Shown: positions 52,101 to 61,108, numbered from the stretch's first letter. The stretch: DNA of 64,000 nucleotides from Stenotrophomonas maltophilia (GCF_039555535.1 NZ_CP154630.1:3175001-3239000); one strand, 5' to 3'. Numbers and translations: made by a program. The notes: generated by a model not told the origin, from the letters alone.

Positions 52101-55100
52101 TCAGAACTTGTACTTCACAGTCAGCTGCATGGACCAACGCGACACGGCAGTGTTGCCCTTGTCGTTGTTGTTTTCCTGGATCGACGAATCATCCGCACCG
52201 GTGAACGAGTACACATACTTCCCGGTGGCCGGATCGATACCTGCGAAGTTGCCCACGCGGCGGGTTGCATAGAAGCCGTAGTCGTCAATGAGGCCCCACT
52301 TCTTGTTCAGCAGGTTGCCGACATTCATGATGTCCAGGGCAACTTCACCCTTGTGACCCTTCACGAAGCCTGGGAATTCCTGGCTGATACGAACGTCGAA
52401 GCTGTTGACCCACTTGGCGCGGTGCGAGTTGGCCGGGACCACGCTGCCACGGTAGGCCTCGAGTTCCGGGTTCTGCGCCAGCCAATCGAAGAACTTCTTC
52501 TCCATCGTTGCGCCGCCAGTGAACAGCACGTCGCCCACACCCTTCGGCACGTAGAACAGATCGTTGCCGATCGCACTGTCGCCGTTGGCATCGTTGTAGA
52601 ACACGTAGCTGTACGGACGGCCCGAGCGACCTTCGTAGAACAGGCCGATACGGGTAGCGTTGTCACCGAAGAAGTTGTGCTTCCACTCCAGGGTGCCGGT
52701 GATACGGTCCTTGATCGCATAGCGCGAGTTGTACGCGATGTTCTCGTTGGCGTTCAGGATCTGGGTGTTGTTCCAGTTCGAGGTGTTCTGCGAGCTGGTC
52801 AGCGGGCTCACTTCCTTCGACTGGGTGTAGGTGTAACCCAGCGACCAGCCCCAGTTCTCGGTCAGCGGCTTGGCCAGCGAGAAGGTAGCCTGGCTGCCAC
52901 GACCCTTGTCGGTGTTGCGCAGCAACATCACGTCACCGATGTTGTTCGGACGGTTGGCGCGGTTCAGCGCGCCGTTGGTGCCGTTTTCCATACCAAGGTT
53001 GTCGCCGGAACGGCTGTCGATCTTGCTGTTGGCCTGATTCAGACCTGCCGGGTTCCAATACAGCTCACGACCGTCCTGCGCCGAAACGAAGGTCGCACCC
53101 TTGCCCTTGCCGTCCGTCAGGTCCAGACGTTCGAAGTACAGACCATCCTTGACCTTGGTGAACAGCACTTCAGCCGACGCCACGATGCCGTACCACGGCA
53201 GCTCATGGTCGAACGCCAGGTTGGCCTTCCACACTGACGGCAGGCGGGTGCCCGGAGCGATAATGTCCACGTTCTGGCGAGCAATGATCTTCGACGGATC
53301 CGGAATGAACGGATTGTCGGCATCAGCACTGAAACCACCCGGGTTGCCACTGACGTTGTACTCAACGTAGTTCAGACCGGTGTTCTGGTAGGCACCTGCC
53401 AGCCACACGTTCGGTGCTGCACCGCCGAACAAGCCAACGCCACCACGCAGCTGAGTCGGACGATCGCTGTCGAAGGTGTAGTTGAAGCCAACACGCGGCT
53501 GGAACAGGCTCTTGTCCACCAGCTTGGTGTTGTCGTAGCCGTAGCGCGACTGGATGTCGGTGTTGTACTTGTTCTGGCTGGTGAAGTCCGGGATATCGAG
53601 ACGGACACCAAACATCAGGCTCAGGTTGTAGTTGATCGCCCAGGTGTCCTGGATGAACAGGCCAGTGTTCTTCAGATGGAACTTGGCCGGAATATCATCC
53701 AAGCTGCCACCCGGACGCGGCACGCGCAGCTGGTAGCCGTTGGCGGTACCCTTCAGGAACGACGCCAAGTCGCGGAAGTCATACGCGCCGTACAGATTAC
53801 GGCCGTAGAAGTTCATCAGGTTATTGTCGGTGTAATCGAAACCGAACTTGACGGTGTGGTCACCGATGTACCAGGTACCAGCACCGAAGGCGCTCAGTTC
53901 CTTCGACTCGACCAAGTTGGTGTGAGTGTTCTGCTCGGTGCCCAGGTACAGCGAGTTGTTGCCGAAGCGCACGCGCATCTGCGGCAGGTGCGAGGCCGCG
54001 ACACGATTGGACGAGTAGTCCTTGTGCGAAACCTTGAACTCGGTCGAGAAGTTCTCGGACCAGTCACTGAACAGTTCACCCATCCAGGTTTCGTACTGGG
54101 TCGGCTGGGTGTACCAGAAGTCACTCAGCGACAGCGCGCTGCTGCTGACCTGCGGGAAGCGGACGACGTCCTGCTTCATCTTGTTGTAGCGCAAGGCCGC
54201 ACGGTGGTTCTCGTTGATGTTCCAGTCGAGCTTGACGGCGTACTCTTCGATCGTCGTCTTGTTGTTCAGACCGTCAACGCCGCCGACCGGATAGCCCAGA
54301 TCACTCATGCGCTTCTGGACTGCCGAGATATCGGCGTCACTGATGCCGCCCTTGGACGGATCCTTGTTGTACGGGCTGTCACTCAGGCTCACGCCGCCGC
54401 CGCTACGCTCGTACTTTTCATAGTTGGTGAAGAAGAACAGCTTGTCCTTGAGGATCGGACCGCCGAACGTCATGCCGTAGGTCTTCTCGTCCTTGAAACC
54501 ATTGAAGTCCGACTTGTCACCTTCCAGGCGCGAACGGACCATGTCCTTGTCGCGGTACGAGCCGTACACGGTGCCGTGGAACTCATTGGTACCCGACTTG
54601 GTCACGGCGTTGATCACCGCACCGGTACCGCCGGAGATGGTGGTGTCGTAGTTGGCCAGGTCGATGTTGATTTCCTGGATGGCGTCCATCGACACCGGCT
54701 GACGCTCGGTCGGCAGGTTGTTGGAGCCCAGGCCGAACGGATCGGAGGCACTGATGCCGTCGATGCGGATGGCGTTGTAGCGGGTGTTCTGGCCACCGGC
54801 CGAGATCGCGCCGTCAGCCTTGCTGACCTGCGAGATGCGCGGGTCCAGGCGGATGTAGTCCTGGATGTTGCGGTTGGCCGACGGCAGCGCGTCCATCGTT
54901 TCGCGGGTCACGTTGCTGCCGGTGCCCATCTTGTTGGCACTGAACAGGTCCAGGCCACCCGCGGTGGCGACGACGTTCACTGCGTCCAGATTGGTCGCAG
55001 CCAGGTCACCGCCGAGGCTGGCGTTGACGGTGTTGACCTGATTCAGGTTCAGGAAGACACCTTCTTCGGTCTTGGTACCTTCACCGGACTTGGTGATGGT

Positions 55101-55349
55101 GATGGTGTACGGACCACCCACGCGCAGGCCGCGCGCGTTGTATCGACCCGACGCATCGGTCGTCGCACGCGAAACGGTGCCCGACTCGGTGTGGGTGATG
55201 GTGACTTCAGCGCCGGCGACAGGCTGGCCTGCGGCGGACATCACCTGGCCACCGACACCTGCAGAGGTGCTCTGGGCAAAGGCGGGAGCGGCGGCAAGTG
55301 CGGCCACGAGACCAAGGGTAAGCTTGGACATCCGGAGTGGGTGGGTCAT
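52101..55349 (-). CDS. Oar-like TonB-dependent outer-membrane receptor
   Basis: A 1082-residue protein. Signal peptide (about residues 7-26, ending AFAQS), then a carboxypeptidase regulatory-like beta domain (GVGGQVMSAAGQPVAGAEVTITH, ~30-115), a plug region (PSANRNIQDYIRLDP, GGTGAVINAVTKSGTNEFHGTVYGSYRD) and a large 22-strand-type barrel ending in an aromatic strand (LTVKYKF). This matches OmpA-related Oar proteins, which export or take up large substrates. The start ATG 55349 is preferred; 55331 is possible. Monocistronic. Confidence 0.88.
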   Translation of the reverse strand: MTHPLRMSKLTLGLVAALAAAPAFAQSTSAGVGGQVMSAAGQPVAGAEVTITHTESGTVSRATTDASGRYNARGLRVGGPYTITITKSGEGTKTEEGVFLNLNQVNTVNASLGGDLAATNLDAVNVVATAGGLDLFSANKMGTGSNVTRETMDALPSANRNIQDYIRLDPRISQVSKADGAISAGGQNTRYNAIRIDGISASDPFGLGSNNLPTERQPVSMDAIQEINIDLANYDTTISGGTGAVINAVTKSGTNEFHGTVYGSYRDKDMVRSRLEGDKSDFNGFKDEKTYGMTFGGPILKDKLFFFTNYEKYERSGGGVSLSDSPYNKDPSKGGISDADISAVQKRMSDLGYPVGGVDGLNNKTTIEEYAVKLDWNINENHRAALRYNKMKQDVVRFPQVSSSALSLSDFWYTQPTQYETWMGELFSDWSENFSTEFKVSHKDYSSNRVAASHLPQMRVRFGNNSLYLGTEQNTHTNLVESKELSAFGAGTWYIGDHTVKFGFDYTDNNLMNFYGRNLYGAYDFRDLASFLKGTANGYQLRVPRPGGSLDDIPAKFHLKNTGLFIQDTWAINYNLSLMFGVRLDIPDFTSQNKYNTDIQSRYGYDNTKLVDKSLFQPRVGFNYTFDSDRPTQLRGGVGLFGGAAPNVWLAGAYQNTGLNYVEYNVSGNPGGFSADADNPFIPDPSKIIARQNVDIIAPGTRLPSVWKANLAFDHELPWYGIVASAEVLFTKVKDGLYFERLDLTDGKGKGATFVSAQDGRELYWNPAGLNQANSKIDSRSGDNLGMENGTNGALNRANRPNNIGDVMLLRNTDKGRGSQATFSLAKPLTENWGWSLGYTYTQSKEVSPLTSSQNTSNWNNTQILNANENIAYNSRYAIKDRITGTLEWKHNFFGDNATRIGLFYEGRSGRPYSYVFYNDANGDSAIGNDLFYVPKGVGDVLFTGGATMEKKFFDWLAQNPELEAYRGSVVPANSHRAKWVNSFDVRISQEFPGFVKGHKGEVALDIMNVGNLLNKKWGLIDDYGFYATRRVGNFAGIDPATGKYVYSFTGADDSSIQENNNDKGNTAVSRWSMQLTVKYKF

Positions 55350-55581
55350 TTTTCGGTAGCCTCGATGCGAGTTGGCGATGGCGGAAAAAAAGCGCATCCA
55401 AACAGCCCTGCGGGTGGCTGGTCGGAGATTTATCTGGGGTTCCCTACCGCTTGGCTGAAGGCAGCCATAACGGTTAACACTAGATTAACACGCTACGCCA
55501 TCAATGTGACGGTTGTGCGACAAACGGCACCGGATCGCAACGCAATCGTGACGGGTTCTTCACTCCGCCTTTCCCCGGGGC
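55350..55581. other. Intergenic region upstream of the Oar-like gene
   Basis: About 230 bp with no supported gene. AT-rich sequence around 55470-55505 (GGTTAACACTAGATTAACACG) contains a direct repeat of TTAACAC/GATTAACAC and is a likely promoter region for the receptor gene. Confidence 0.45.
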
Positions 55582-56358
55582 TCACTCGCCGGGGAATGCC
55601 TGGCTGGCATCGAGAATCTGGCCCCGCCAGGCGCTGCCAGCGCTGGACAGCAGGGCCACGGCCGCAGCAGCGGCGGCCTCCGGGCCCTGCGCGGCCGGGT
55701 CCTGGTCGACGGAATAGGCCCGGGCGCGCAGCGCCGTGCGCAGGGGGCCCGGATACAGGCCGCTGACCCGCACCGGGCTGCGGCCAAGTTCGTCGTGCAG
55801 GCTGGTGATCAGCCCGCGCAGGCCATGCTGGGCCACGCCGTACCCACCCCAATAGGCCTGCCCCACCCGTTCGGAGGCATCGACCGCAAACACCAGGGCG
55901 GCATCCTCGCGCTGCCGCAGCAGCGGCAGGCAGGCCTGGGCCAGCCATGCCGGAGCAGTCAGGGTGACATGCACCGCACGGGCGAAACTGGCCGGGTCGG
56001 CCAGTTCGAACGGGGTCAATCCGGGGAAATGGGCGGCACAGACCAGCACTCCATCCAGCCGCCCCAGCTCGCGCTGCAGGGCCTGGGCCAGTTCGGCATA
56101 GTCGTCGGGACCCGCACCCTCAAGGTCCAGCGGATACAGCAGTGGTTCCGGGCCGACGGCCTGGACCTGGGCATAGACACGGTCCAGGCGGCGCGGCTTG
56201 CGCCCCAGCAGGACCACGGTGGCCCCGGCTGCGGCAGCGGCAACGGCCGCCGCACTGCCCAACCCACCGCCGGCGCCGGCAACCAGCACCACGCGATCCT
56301 GCAACGGGCGGCCATCGAGCGCCCCGTTGGTCGGTGACGTCGATGGCCAGGCACTCAT
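55582..56358 (-). CDS. Short-chain dehydrogenase/reductase
   Basis: A 258-residue SDR. The cofactor motif VVLVAGAGGGLGSAAA (TGxxxGxG position), VLVCAAH (NNAG position, degenerate) and the active-site Tyr in AYWGGYGVAQHGLRGL, where Lys of YxxxK is replaced by Gln/His (YGVAQ), are visible. The missing Lys suggests weak or non-classical catalysis. It overlaps grxD by 4 bp, so the two are cotranscribed. It resembles YciK-type SDRs. Confidence 0.82.
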   Translation of the reverse strand: MSAWPSTSPTNGALDGRPLQDRVVLVAGAGGGLGSAAAVAAAAAGATVVLLGRKPRRLDRVYAQVQAVGPEPLLYPLDLEGAGPDDYAELAQALQRELGRLDGVLVCAAHFPGLTPFELADPASFARAVHVTLTAPAWLAQACLPLLRQREDAALVFAVDASERVGQAYWGGYGVAQHGLRGLITSLHDELGRSPVRVSGLYPGPLRTALRARAYSVDQDPAAQGPEAAAAAAVALLSSAGSAWRGQILDASQAFPGE

Positions 56359-56666
56359 CCCTGGGTCGCCTCTTCGACGATGCGCTTGAGCTCGCCGGCT
56401 TCAAACAGTTCCAGGACGATGTCGCAGCCGCCGATCAGCTCGCCGTTGATGAACAGCTGCGGGAAGGTCGGCAGGTTGGAGAACCGCGGCAGGTTGGCGC
56501 GGATCTCGGGTTCTTCCAGCACGTTGACGGTGCGCAGGGTGACCGCGCCGGCTGCCATCAACGCCTGCACGGCGCGGCTGGAGAAGCCGCACATCGGGTA
56601 TTGCGGGGTGCCCTTCATGAACAGCACGAGCGGGTAACGATCGACCTCGGCCTGGATTTGCTGCAT
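56355..56666 (-). CDS. grxD: Monothiol glutaredoxin GrxD
   Basis: A 103-residue cytoplasmic monothiol glutaredoxin with the CGFS active site (GTPQYPMCGFSSRAVQ) and glutathione-binding segments PTFPQLFINGELIGGCDI. It carries and transfers 2Fe-2S clusters. ATG 56666 begins the conserved helix. A GTG at 56675 with AGGAG about eight bases upstream is a strong alternative start that would add three residues. Confidence 0.95.
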   Translation of the reverse strand: MQQIQAEVDRYPLVLFMKGTPQYPMCGFSSRAVQALMAAGAVTLRTVNVLEEPEIRANLPRFSNLPTFPQLFINGELIGGCDIVLELFEAGELKRIVEEATQG

Positions 56667-56796
56667 TACCGCCACAACCTCACTCCTTGCTTCGCCGGAC
56701 AAACCGACCGCGGTGGTCGGCTAGACTGCCCACGGTAGCCGCCATTGTAAGCGGATGGAACCGGCTGCCGCCGCCCCTCTGGCCACGAACCTGTCC

Positions 56797-57375
56797 ATGC
56801 CTGTCGAATTGCCTGCCCTGCCCTACCTTTCCGGCTCACTGCAGCCGCACCTGTCCGCACAGACCCTGGAACTGCACCACGGTCGCCACCATCGCGCCTA
56901 CGTGGATGCGGTCAATGCCGGCATCCTCGGCACCGAGTGGGAAGACGCGTCACTGGAGGAAATCGTCCGCCAAGCCCAGGGAAAGCTGTTCGATGCGGCT
57001 GCCCAGGCGTGGAACCACGGCTTCTACTGGCAGTGCCTGCGCCCCCGAGGCGGCGGCGAACCGCAGGGCCGCCTGGGCGAGCTGGTCAAGCGCCAGTTCG
57101 GCGACGTGCAGCGCCTGCGCGAGGAATTCAACCGCACCGCGCTGGGCCTGTTCGGCTCGGGGTGGGTGTGGCTGGTGCAGCACCCGGGCGGGCAGCTGGG
57201 CATCCAGGCGACCCGCAATGCCGGCACGCCGCTGACGGGTGAAAGCACCCCGCTGCTGTGCTGCGATGTCTGGGAGCATGCCTACTACACCGACTACCAG
57301 AATGACCGCGCGCGTTATCTGGAGGCGTTCTGGCAGCTGGTCAACTGGGAATTCGCCGAAAGCCAGCTGCGCTGA
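56797..57375 (+). CDS. sodB: Superoxide dismutase (Fe/Mn family)
   Basis: A 192-residue enzyme that dismutates superoxide. Metal ligands are recognisable: His27 in LELHHGRHH, His74 in WNHGFYW, and Asp/His in CDVWEHAYYTDYQN. The Fe-type context (GSGWVWLV, no Mn-specific Gly-Gln pattern) favours SodB, although the metal cannot be fixed from sequence alone. The ATG at 56797 matches the family start. It is followed 22 bp later by the REP that carries the IS110 element. Confidence 0.94.
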   Translation: MPVELPALPYLSGSLQPHLSAQTLELHHGRHHRAYVDAVNAGILGTEWEDASLEEIVRQAQGKLFDAAAQAWNHGFYWQCLRPRGGGEPQGRLGELVKRQFGDVQRLREEFNRTALGLFGSGWVWLVQHPGGQLGIQATRNAGTPLTGESTPLLCCDVWEHAYYTDYQNDRARYLEAFWQLVNWEFAESQLR

Positions 57376-57397
57376 GGCAGGGACGCTGCCCCCCCCT

Positions 57398-57408
57398 GTA
57401 GAGCCGAG
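57398..57408. repeat. Left half of an interrupted SMAG/REP
   Basis: GTAGAGCCGAG is the left half of a GTAG REP. Its other half (CCCATGCTCGGCT) resumes at 58610 after the IS110-family element. The last two bases, AG, are the core repeated at the far end of the element. Confidence 0.85.
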
Positions 57409-57423
57409 ATCCTATGTTCGCGG

Positions 57424-58387
57424 TCAAGCCTGCTGGAAGCAGGCTTGACCCACTTTCAGCATGGCTGGGTCAAAGTCCCGACCGCTTTTGAAGACTCCCC
57501 AGGCGATCCTGGCCAGCTTTCTGGCCAGGATGTTAAAGCTGGCGGTACTGCTGTGGCCACGTTCGCGGATGGCCGTATAAAGGGCTTTGCCGCCTTTGGA
57601 TCGGGTCAGGCCCATGGCCGCCATGTAGAGGATCTGGCGCAGGCTGGCGTTACCACGCTTGGACAGGCGCCGTCTGCCGATCCGCGCACCGGATTCGTTG
57701 GGTCGCGGATCCAGACCGCTGCAAGCAATCCAAGCGTCTGAGCTGGTCAAGGGCCAGCGCGTGATGTGATGGGTGATGAAGGCCGCAACCGTCGGTCCGA
57801 TCCCCGGGATGGTCATGATCCGCCGATACAGGTCGCGCTGTTCACCGCTGCGGCACAGTTGCTGAATCTGTTGGTCGAGCATGGCAATGGCCTCTTTCAG
57901 ACCAACGAAGATGCGCCCAAAGATGGCCGACTCCGACGCTCCCGCGCCTAGCGAGAGATTCAACTTCGCCTTGCTCCGGACCAGGCTGTCGCGTTGCTGG
58001 AGTAGCACATGCAGCTGCTCCTGGGCAGGTGAACGGGCGACATGCTCATGCAGATTGTCGGCCTCCTTAGCGATGTAACGCGCGATAACCTGCGCGTCAC
58101 CTGAGTCGGGTTTTGCCGCGGCAGGCCACGCCCTTGGCGTAATGTTTGATGTCGCGCGGATTGAGCACAAAGACGGCGTGCCCGGCCTTCTGGGCAGCTT
58201 GAACCACAAGCTCGTGGTAGCGATTGGTTGCCTCCACTCCAATGCGAGATCTGGCCGGCAGGCCGGACACCCACTTAGTGATGGCCGACGCTGAATTGGT
58301 GATGCGGGCGCTGCCCTTGGTGCCGTGACAGGCCACCACAAGGGTCTTTGAATCGGCATCGATGCCGACGGCCAAACGATCTGACAT
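57424..58387 (-). pseudogene. IS110-family transposase with a +1 frameshift
   Basis: The N-terminal frame (ATG 58387, stop 58097, 96 aa) starts MSDRLAVGIDADSKTLVVA with the RuvC-like DEDD residues (D in GIDADS, E in GVEATNRYHE). The C-terminal frame resumes in SGDAQVIARYIAKE and continues with the coiled middle and Tnp_20 domain (MTIPGIGPTVAAFITHH, CSGLDPRPNESG with the catalytic Ser). The break lies at the CCC run at 58108-58110 (GGG on the + strand), where one extra C turns the expected KTDSGDAQ into KTRLR-stop. A ~320-residue protein would result without it, so the enzyme is probably inactive. Confidence 0.85.
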
Positions 58388-58609
58388 CTGAACAACTCCC
58401 AGCTATTGTTGAGGGGCTGGGGTGGTACCGCACCACGTTGGCTTGCCTACATCGGCGGTCCTCAAAGGCCGCTAGATCCTTTATCGACGTTAAGGTGCGG
58501 GATGGGGATCGCTCGGCTCGTCTGTCGGCTGGTACCCGCAGATATCATGTTGACGGTCCCTCCACCCTGGCTCCTACATACCTCGTAGGAGCCGGGAGGA
58601 ACATACAAG
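58388..58609 (-). ncRNA. Putative bridge RNA leader of the IS110 element
   Basis: A non-coding 222-nt region between the element's left end and the transposase start, the place where IS110-group elements encode the bridge RNA. On the minus strand it shows: a 5' hairpin (GGCTCCTAC...GTAGGAGCC, 58569-58593); a loop closed by TGCGGG/CCCGCA (58535-58540 with 58496-58501) containing GAGCCGAG, identical to target bases 57401-57408; and AGGATCT (58474-58480), identical to the element end plus core, next to a GCGGCC..GGACCGC hairpin (58455-58472). These correspond to target- and donor-binding loops. Only the sequence matches are seen; RNA production is inferred. Confidence 0.65.
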
Positions 58610-58656
58610 CCCATGCTCGGCTGGCCGGACAGCAGCCGAGCATGGGCTCGGCTCTA
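58610..58656. repeat. REP right half plus inverted REP partner
   Basis: CCCATGCTCGGCT (right half of the interrupted REP), an 11-bp spacer, then an intact REP in the opposite orientation (AGCCGAGCATGGG followed by CTCGGCTCTAC, 58633-58656). The two REPs form an inverted pair able to fold into a long hairpin, like the pair at 61972-62053. Confidence 0.85.
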
Positions 58657-58667
58657 CAGATGAAGCT

Positions 58668-59009
58668 TCAAGCGCTCTCGTGCGCGGCCACCGCGTCCAT
58701 CACCCGCGCCGAATACACCAGCGCCGCACCGGCATTGAGCGACACCGCCACACCGAGTGCCTCGGCGATTTCCTCGCGGCTGGCGCCGTGCTTCAGCGCG
58801 GCATCCACGTGCACGGTGATGCAACCGTCGCAGCGGGTGGTGACCGCCACCGCCAGCGCGATCAGCTCGCGGGTCTTCGCATCGAGGTGGTTGGTCTGGG
58901 CACCGGCATTGGCCAGCGTGGCGTAGCCCTTCACCGTATCCGGCGAGAGCTTGCCGATCTCGCCGATGCGGCCCTTCAGTTCCTTGCGATAGGCATTCCA
59001 GTCGAGCAT
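58668..59009 (-). CDS. AhpD/carboxymuconolactone decarboxylase-like protein
   Basis: A 113-residue protein of the CMD/AhpD family. The CxxC-H motif is present (TTRCDGCITVHVDAALKHGAS, with Cys, Cys and the following His), which points to a thiol peroxidase-type (AhpD-like) activity rather than decarboxylation. EIAEALGVAVSLNAGAALVY completes the helical fold. The ATG at 59009 is used. It lies next to the REP pair; there is no operon partner. Confidence 0.87.
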   Translation of the reverse strand: MLDWNAYRKELKGRIGEIGKLSPDTVKGYATLANAGAQTNHLDAKTRELIALAVAVTTRCDGCITVHVDAALKHGASREEIAEALGVAVSLNAGAALVYSARVMDAVAAHESA

Positions 59010-59131
59010 GGGGTGACTCCTGTGAAAGGAGCCCCACGCTACCACCGGGAATGTTGCGCCGATGCCTGCACTGGCGCGCCACACCGTTGCAGCCACACAG
59101 GGTCGTGCCGGCCGCTGGCCGGCCCCCTTGT

Positions 59132-60280
59132 TCAGCGGTTGCGCAGCGCGTGCACCGCCGGTGCCACCTGGGCCTGACGGCCCAGCTCCAGGCCGACCTG
59201 GTCCAGTGCATCGGCCAGCGCGGCGGCATCATCATCGCGCAACGTGGCGTGACCGACCTTGCGACCTTCGCGCGACTCCTTGCCGTAGTCGTGCCAATGG
59301 CCGCTGGCCTGGCCCAGCACCGGCGCCGGGTCGGGCATCGCGCCCAGCCAGTTCAGCATGCAGGCATGGCCGAGCATGCGGGTGCTGCCCAGCGGCAGGC
59401 CCAGCACGGCACGCAGGTGGTTCTCGAACTGCGAGGTCTCGCTGCCTTCGATGGTCCAGTGGCCGGAGTTGTGCACGCGCGGCGCCATCTCGTTGGCCAG
59501 CAGTTCGCCATCGCGGCAGAACAGCTCCAGGGCGAACACGCCGACGTACTGCAGGTGCTCGGCAACGCGGCGGGCATAGCCGATCGCGGCCTGCCGCTCG
59601 GCATCGGACAGCACGGCCGGGGCCACGCTGGCCGACAGCACGCCGTCGACATGCCAGTTGCCGGTGACCGGCCAGGCCTCGAAGCTGCCATCGCGGCCAC
59701 GCACGGCGACCACGCTGACCTCGCGCTGGAACGCCACGAAGCCTTCCAGGATCAGGCCGGTACGCTCGACCTGCGCACCCAGTGCATCCCACGCGGCGTC
59801 GATGTCGGCCTCGCTGCGCAGGCGGAACTGGCCCTTGCCGTCGTAACCCAGGCGGCGGGTCTTGAGGATGCACGGCAGGCCGAACTCGGCCGCCTTCGCA
59901 GCCAGCTCGTCACGGCTGCGGATATCGGCAAAGGCCGGCAGCGGGATGCCCAACTGCTGGAACAGGGTCTTCTCGCTCAACCGGTCCTGGGCCACCGCCA
60001 GCGCGGCCGGCGGCGGATAGACCGGCACGCGGTCGGCCAGGAACTGCGCGCTGTCAGCGGGCACGTTCTCGAAATCGAAGGTGACCACGTCGACCTTGGC
60101 AGCGAACTCCGCCAGCGCCTGGCGGTCGTCGAAGGCACCGACGGTGAGCGGCGCCAGCGGGCCGCTGCAGGCGTCGGCCGCCGGGTCGTACAACTGGAAG
60201 CGCAGCCCCAGCGGCGCACCGGCCAGGACCATCATGCGGGCGAGCTGGCCGCCGCCCAGGATGCCGACGGTCAGGCTCAT
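59132..60280 (-). CDS. purK: N5-carboxyaminoimidazole ribonucleotide synthase
   Basis: A 382-residue ATP-grasp enzyme converting AIR, ATP and bicarbonate to N5-CAIR in purine synthesis. [13 protein letters not shown] at the N-terminus, the ATP-grasp segments [14 protein letters not shown] and [30 protein letters not shown] are diagnostic. It overlaps purE by 4 bp. Confidence 0.97.
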   Translation of the reverse strand: MSLTVGILGGGQLARMMVLAGAPLGLRFQLYDPAADACSGPLAPLTVGAFDDRQALAEFAAKVDVVTFDFENVPADSAQFLADRVPVYPPPAALAVAQDRLSEKTLFQQLGIPLPAFADIRSRDELAAKAAEFGLPCILKTRRLGYDGKGQFRLRSEADIDAAWDALGAQVERTGLILEGFVAFQREVSVVAVRGRDGSFEAWPVTGNWHVDGVLSASVAPAVLSDAERQAAIGYARRVAEHLQYVGVFALELFCRDGELLANEMAPRVHNSGHWTIEGSETSQFENHLRAVLGLPLGSTRMLGHACMLNWLGAMPDPAPVLGQASGHWHDYGKESREGRKVGHATLRDDDAAALADALDQVGLELGRQAQVAPAVHALRNR

Positions 60281-60780
60281 TGGCGCGGATCGTCGTGGGC
60301 CATCACGTCTTCGGTCTGGCGTGCACGGAAGGCGTCAAGCGCCTGGCCGATCGCCGGCTGGTCGCTGGCCAGCATCGCGGCGGCGAACAGCGCGGCGTTG
60401 GACGCGCCGGCATTGCCGATGGCGAAGGTGGCGACCGGGATGCCGGCCGGCATCTGCACGATCGACAGCAGCGAGTCCATGCCGTTGAGGGCCTTGGACT
60501 GCACCGGCACGCCCAGCACCGGCACCGCGGTCTTGGCGGCGATCATGCCCGGCAGGTGGGCGGCCCCGCCGGCACCGGCGATGATCGCGCGCAGGCCACG
60601 CGGGCCCGCCTGCTCGGCGTAACTGAACAACACATCCGGCGTCCGATGCGCGGACACCACCTTCACTTCGAACGGAACACCCAGGGCTTCAAGCTTCTGG
60701 GCGGCGTGCTGCATGGTTTCCCAGTCGGAACGGGAACCCATGACGATGCCGACAAGCGGCGCGATCGGGTTGGGGGTCAT
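60277..60780 (-). CDS. purE: N5-carboxyaminoimidazole ribonucleotide mutase
   Basis: A 167-residue enzyme converting N5-CAIR to [21 protein letters not shown], the active-site His in VSAHRTPD, and [17 protein letters not shown] are all present. It precedes purK with a 4-bp overlap. It is divergent from the Trm112-like gene, 58 bp between start codons. Confidence 0.97.
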   Translation of the reverse strand: MTPNPIAPLVGIVMGSRSDWETMQHAAQKLEALGVPFEVKVVSAHRTPDVLFSYAEQAGPRGLRAIIAGAGGAAHLPGMIAAKTAVPVLGVPVQSKALNGMDSLLSIVQMPAGIPVATFAIGNAGASNAALFAAAMLASDQPAIGQALDAFRARQTEDVMAHDDPRQ

Positions 60781-60838
60781 TGGCCGTCACCTGCCTTAAA
60801 GACGTATTCTAGCCATCTTCCACGCAAGACGAAGAACC

Positions 60839-61108
60839 ATGGATCGCAAGCTGCTCGACCTGCTGGTGTCGCCGGACACCCGCCAGCCCCTGTCCCTGCT
60901 GGATGGCAAGGGCCTGGAAGCCCTCAACAAGGCCATTTCCGCCGGTGCGGTGAACAAGGCCGATGGCAACCCGCTGGCGCAGCCGCTGCGCGAAGCGCTG
61001 GTCACCCGTGACCGCAAGCAGGTGTTCCGCGTCGACGACGGCATTCCGGTGCTGCTGGCCGAGGAAGCCATTCCCACCGCCCAGATCACCGACTTCCCGG
61101 CCGCATGA
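60839..61108 (+). CDS. Trm112-family protein
   Basis: An 89-residue protein of the Trm112/YcaR type: MDRKLLDLLVSPDTRQPLSLLDGK and a C-terminal VFRVDDGIPVLLAEEA. The usual zinc Cys residues of eukaryotic Trm112 are absent (SPDTRQP replaces CPxC), so it would be zinc-free. Its stop overlaps the nadC start by 4 bp. Confidence 0.85.
   Translation: MDRKLLDLLVSPDTRQPLSLLDGKGLEALNKAISAGAVNKADGNPLAQPLREALVTRDRKQVFRVDDGIPVLLAEEAIPTAQITDFPAA

Larger units (their letters stand above)
57409..58609 (-). mobile_element. IS110-family insertion sequence in a REP
   Basis: A 1201-bp element read on the minus strand. It has no terminal inverted repeats and no long target duplication, as expected for IS110. 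Joining 57408 to 58610 restores a complete GTAG REP (GTAGAGCCGAG + CCCATGCTCGGCT), which fixes the borders. The core is AG on this strand (CT on the transposase strand), present at 57407-57408 and 58608-58609. It contains a frameshifted transposase and a 222-bp non-coding leader. Confidence 0.88.

Noticed and set aside
53676..55766. A 696-codon open frame opposite the Oar-like receptor
   Set aside because: It is antisense to a clear TonB receptor; Val/Arg/Asp-rich content without motifs.
58095..58115. Programmed frameshifting in the IS110 transposase
   Set aside because: A +1 shift at a CCC run without a slippery/stop context is not typical of IS110, whose members normally have a single frame. 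A one-base insertion is simpler.
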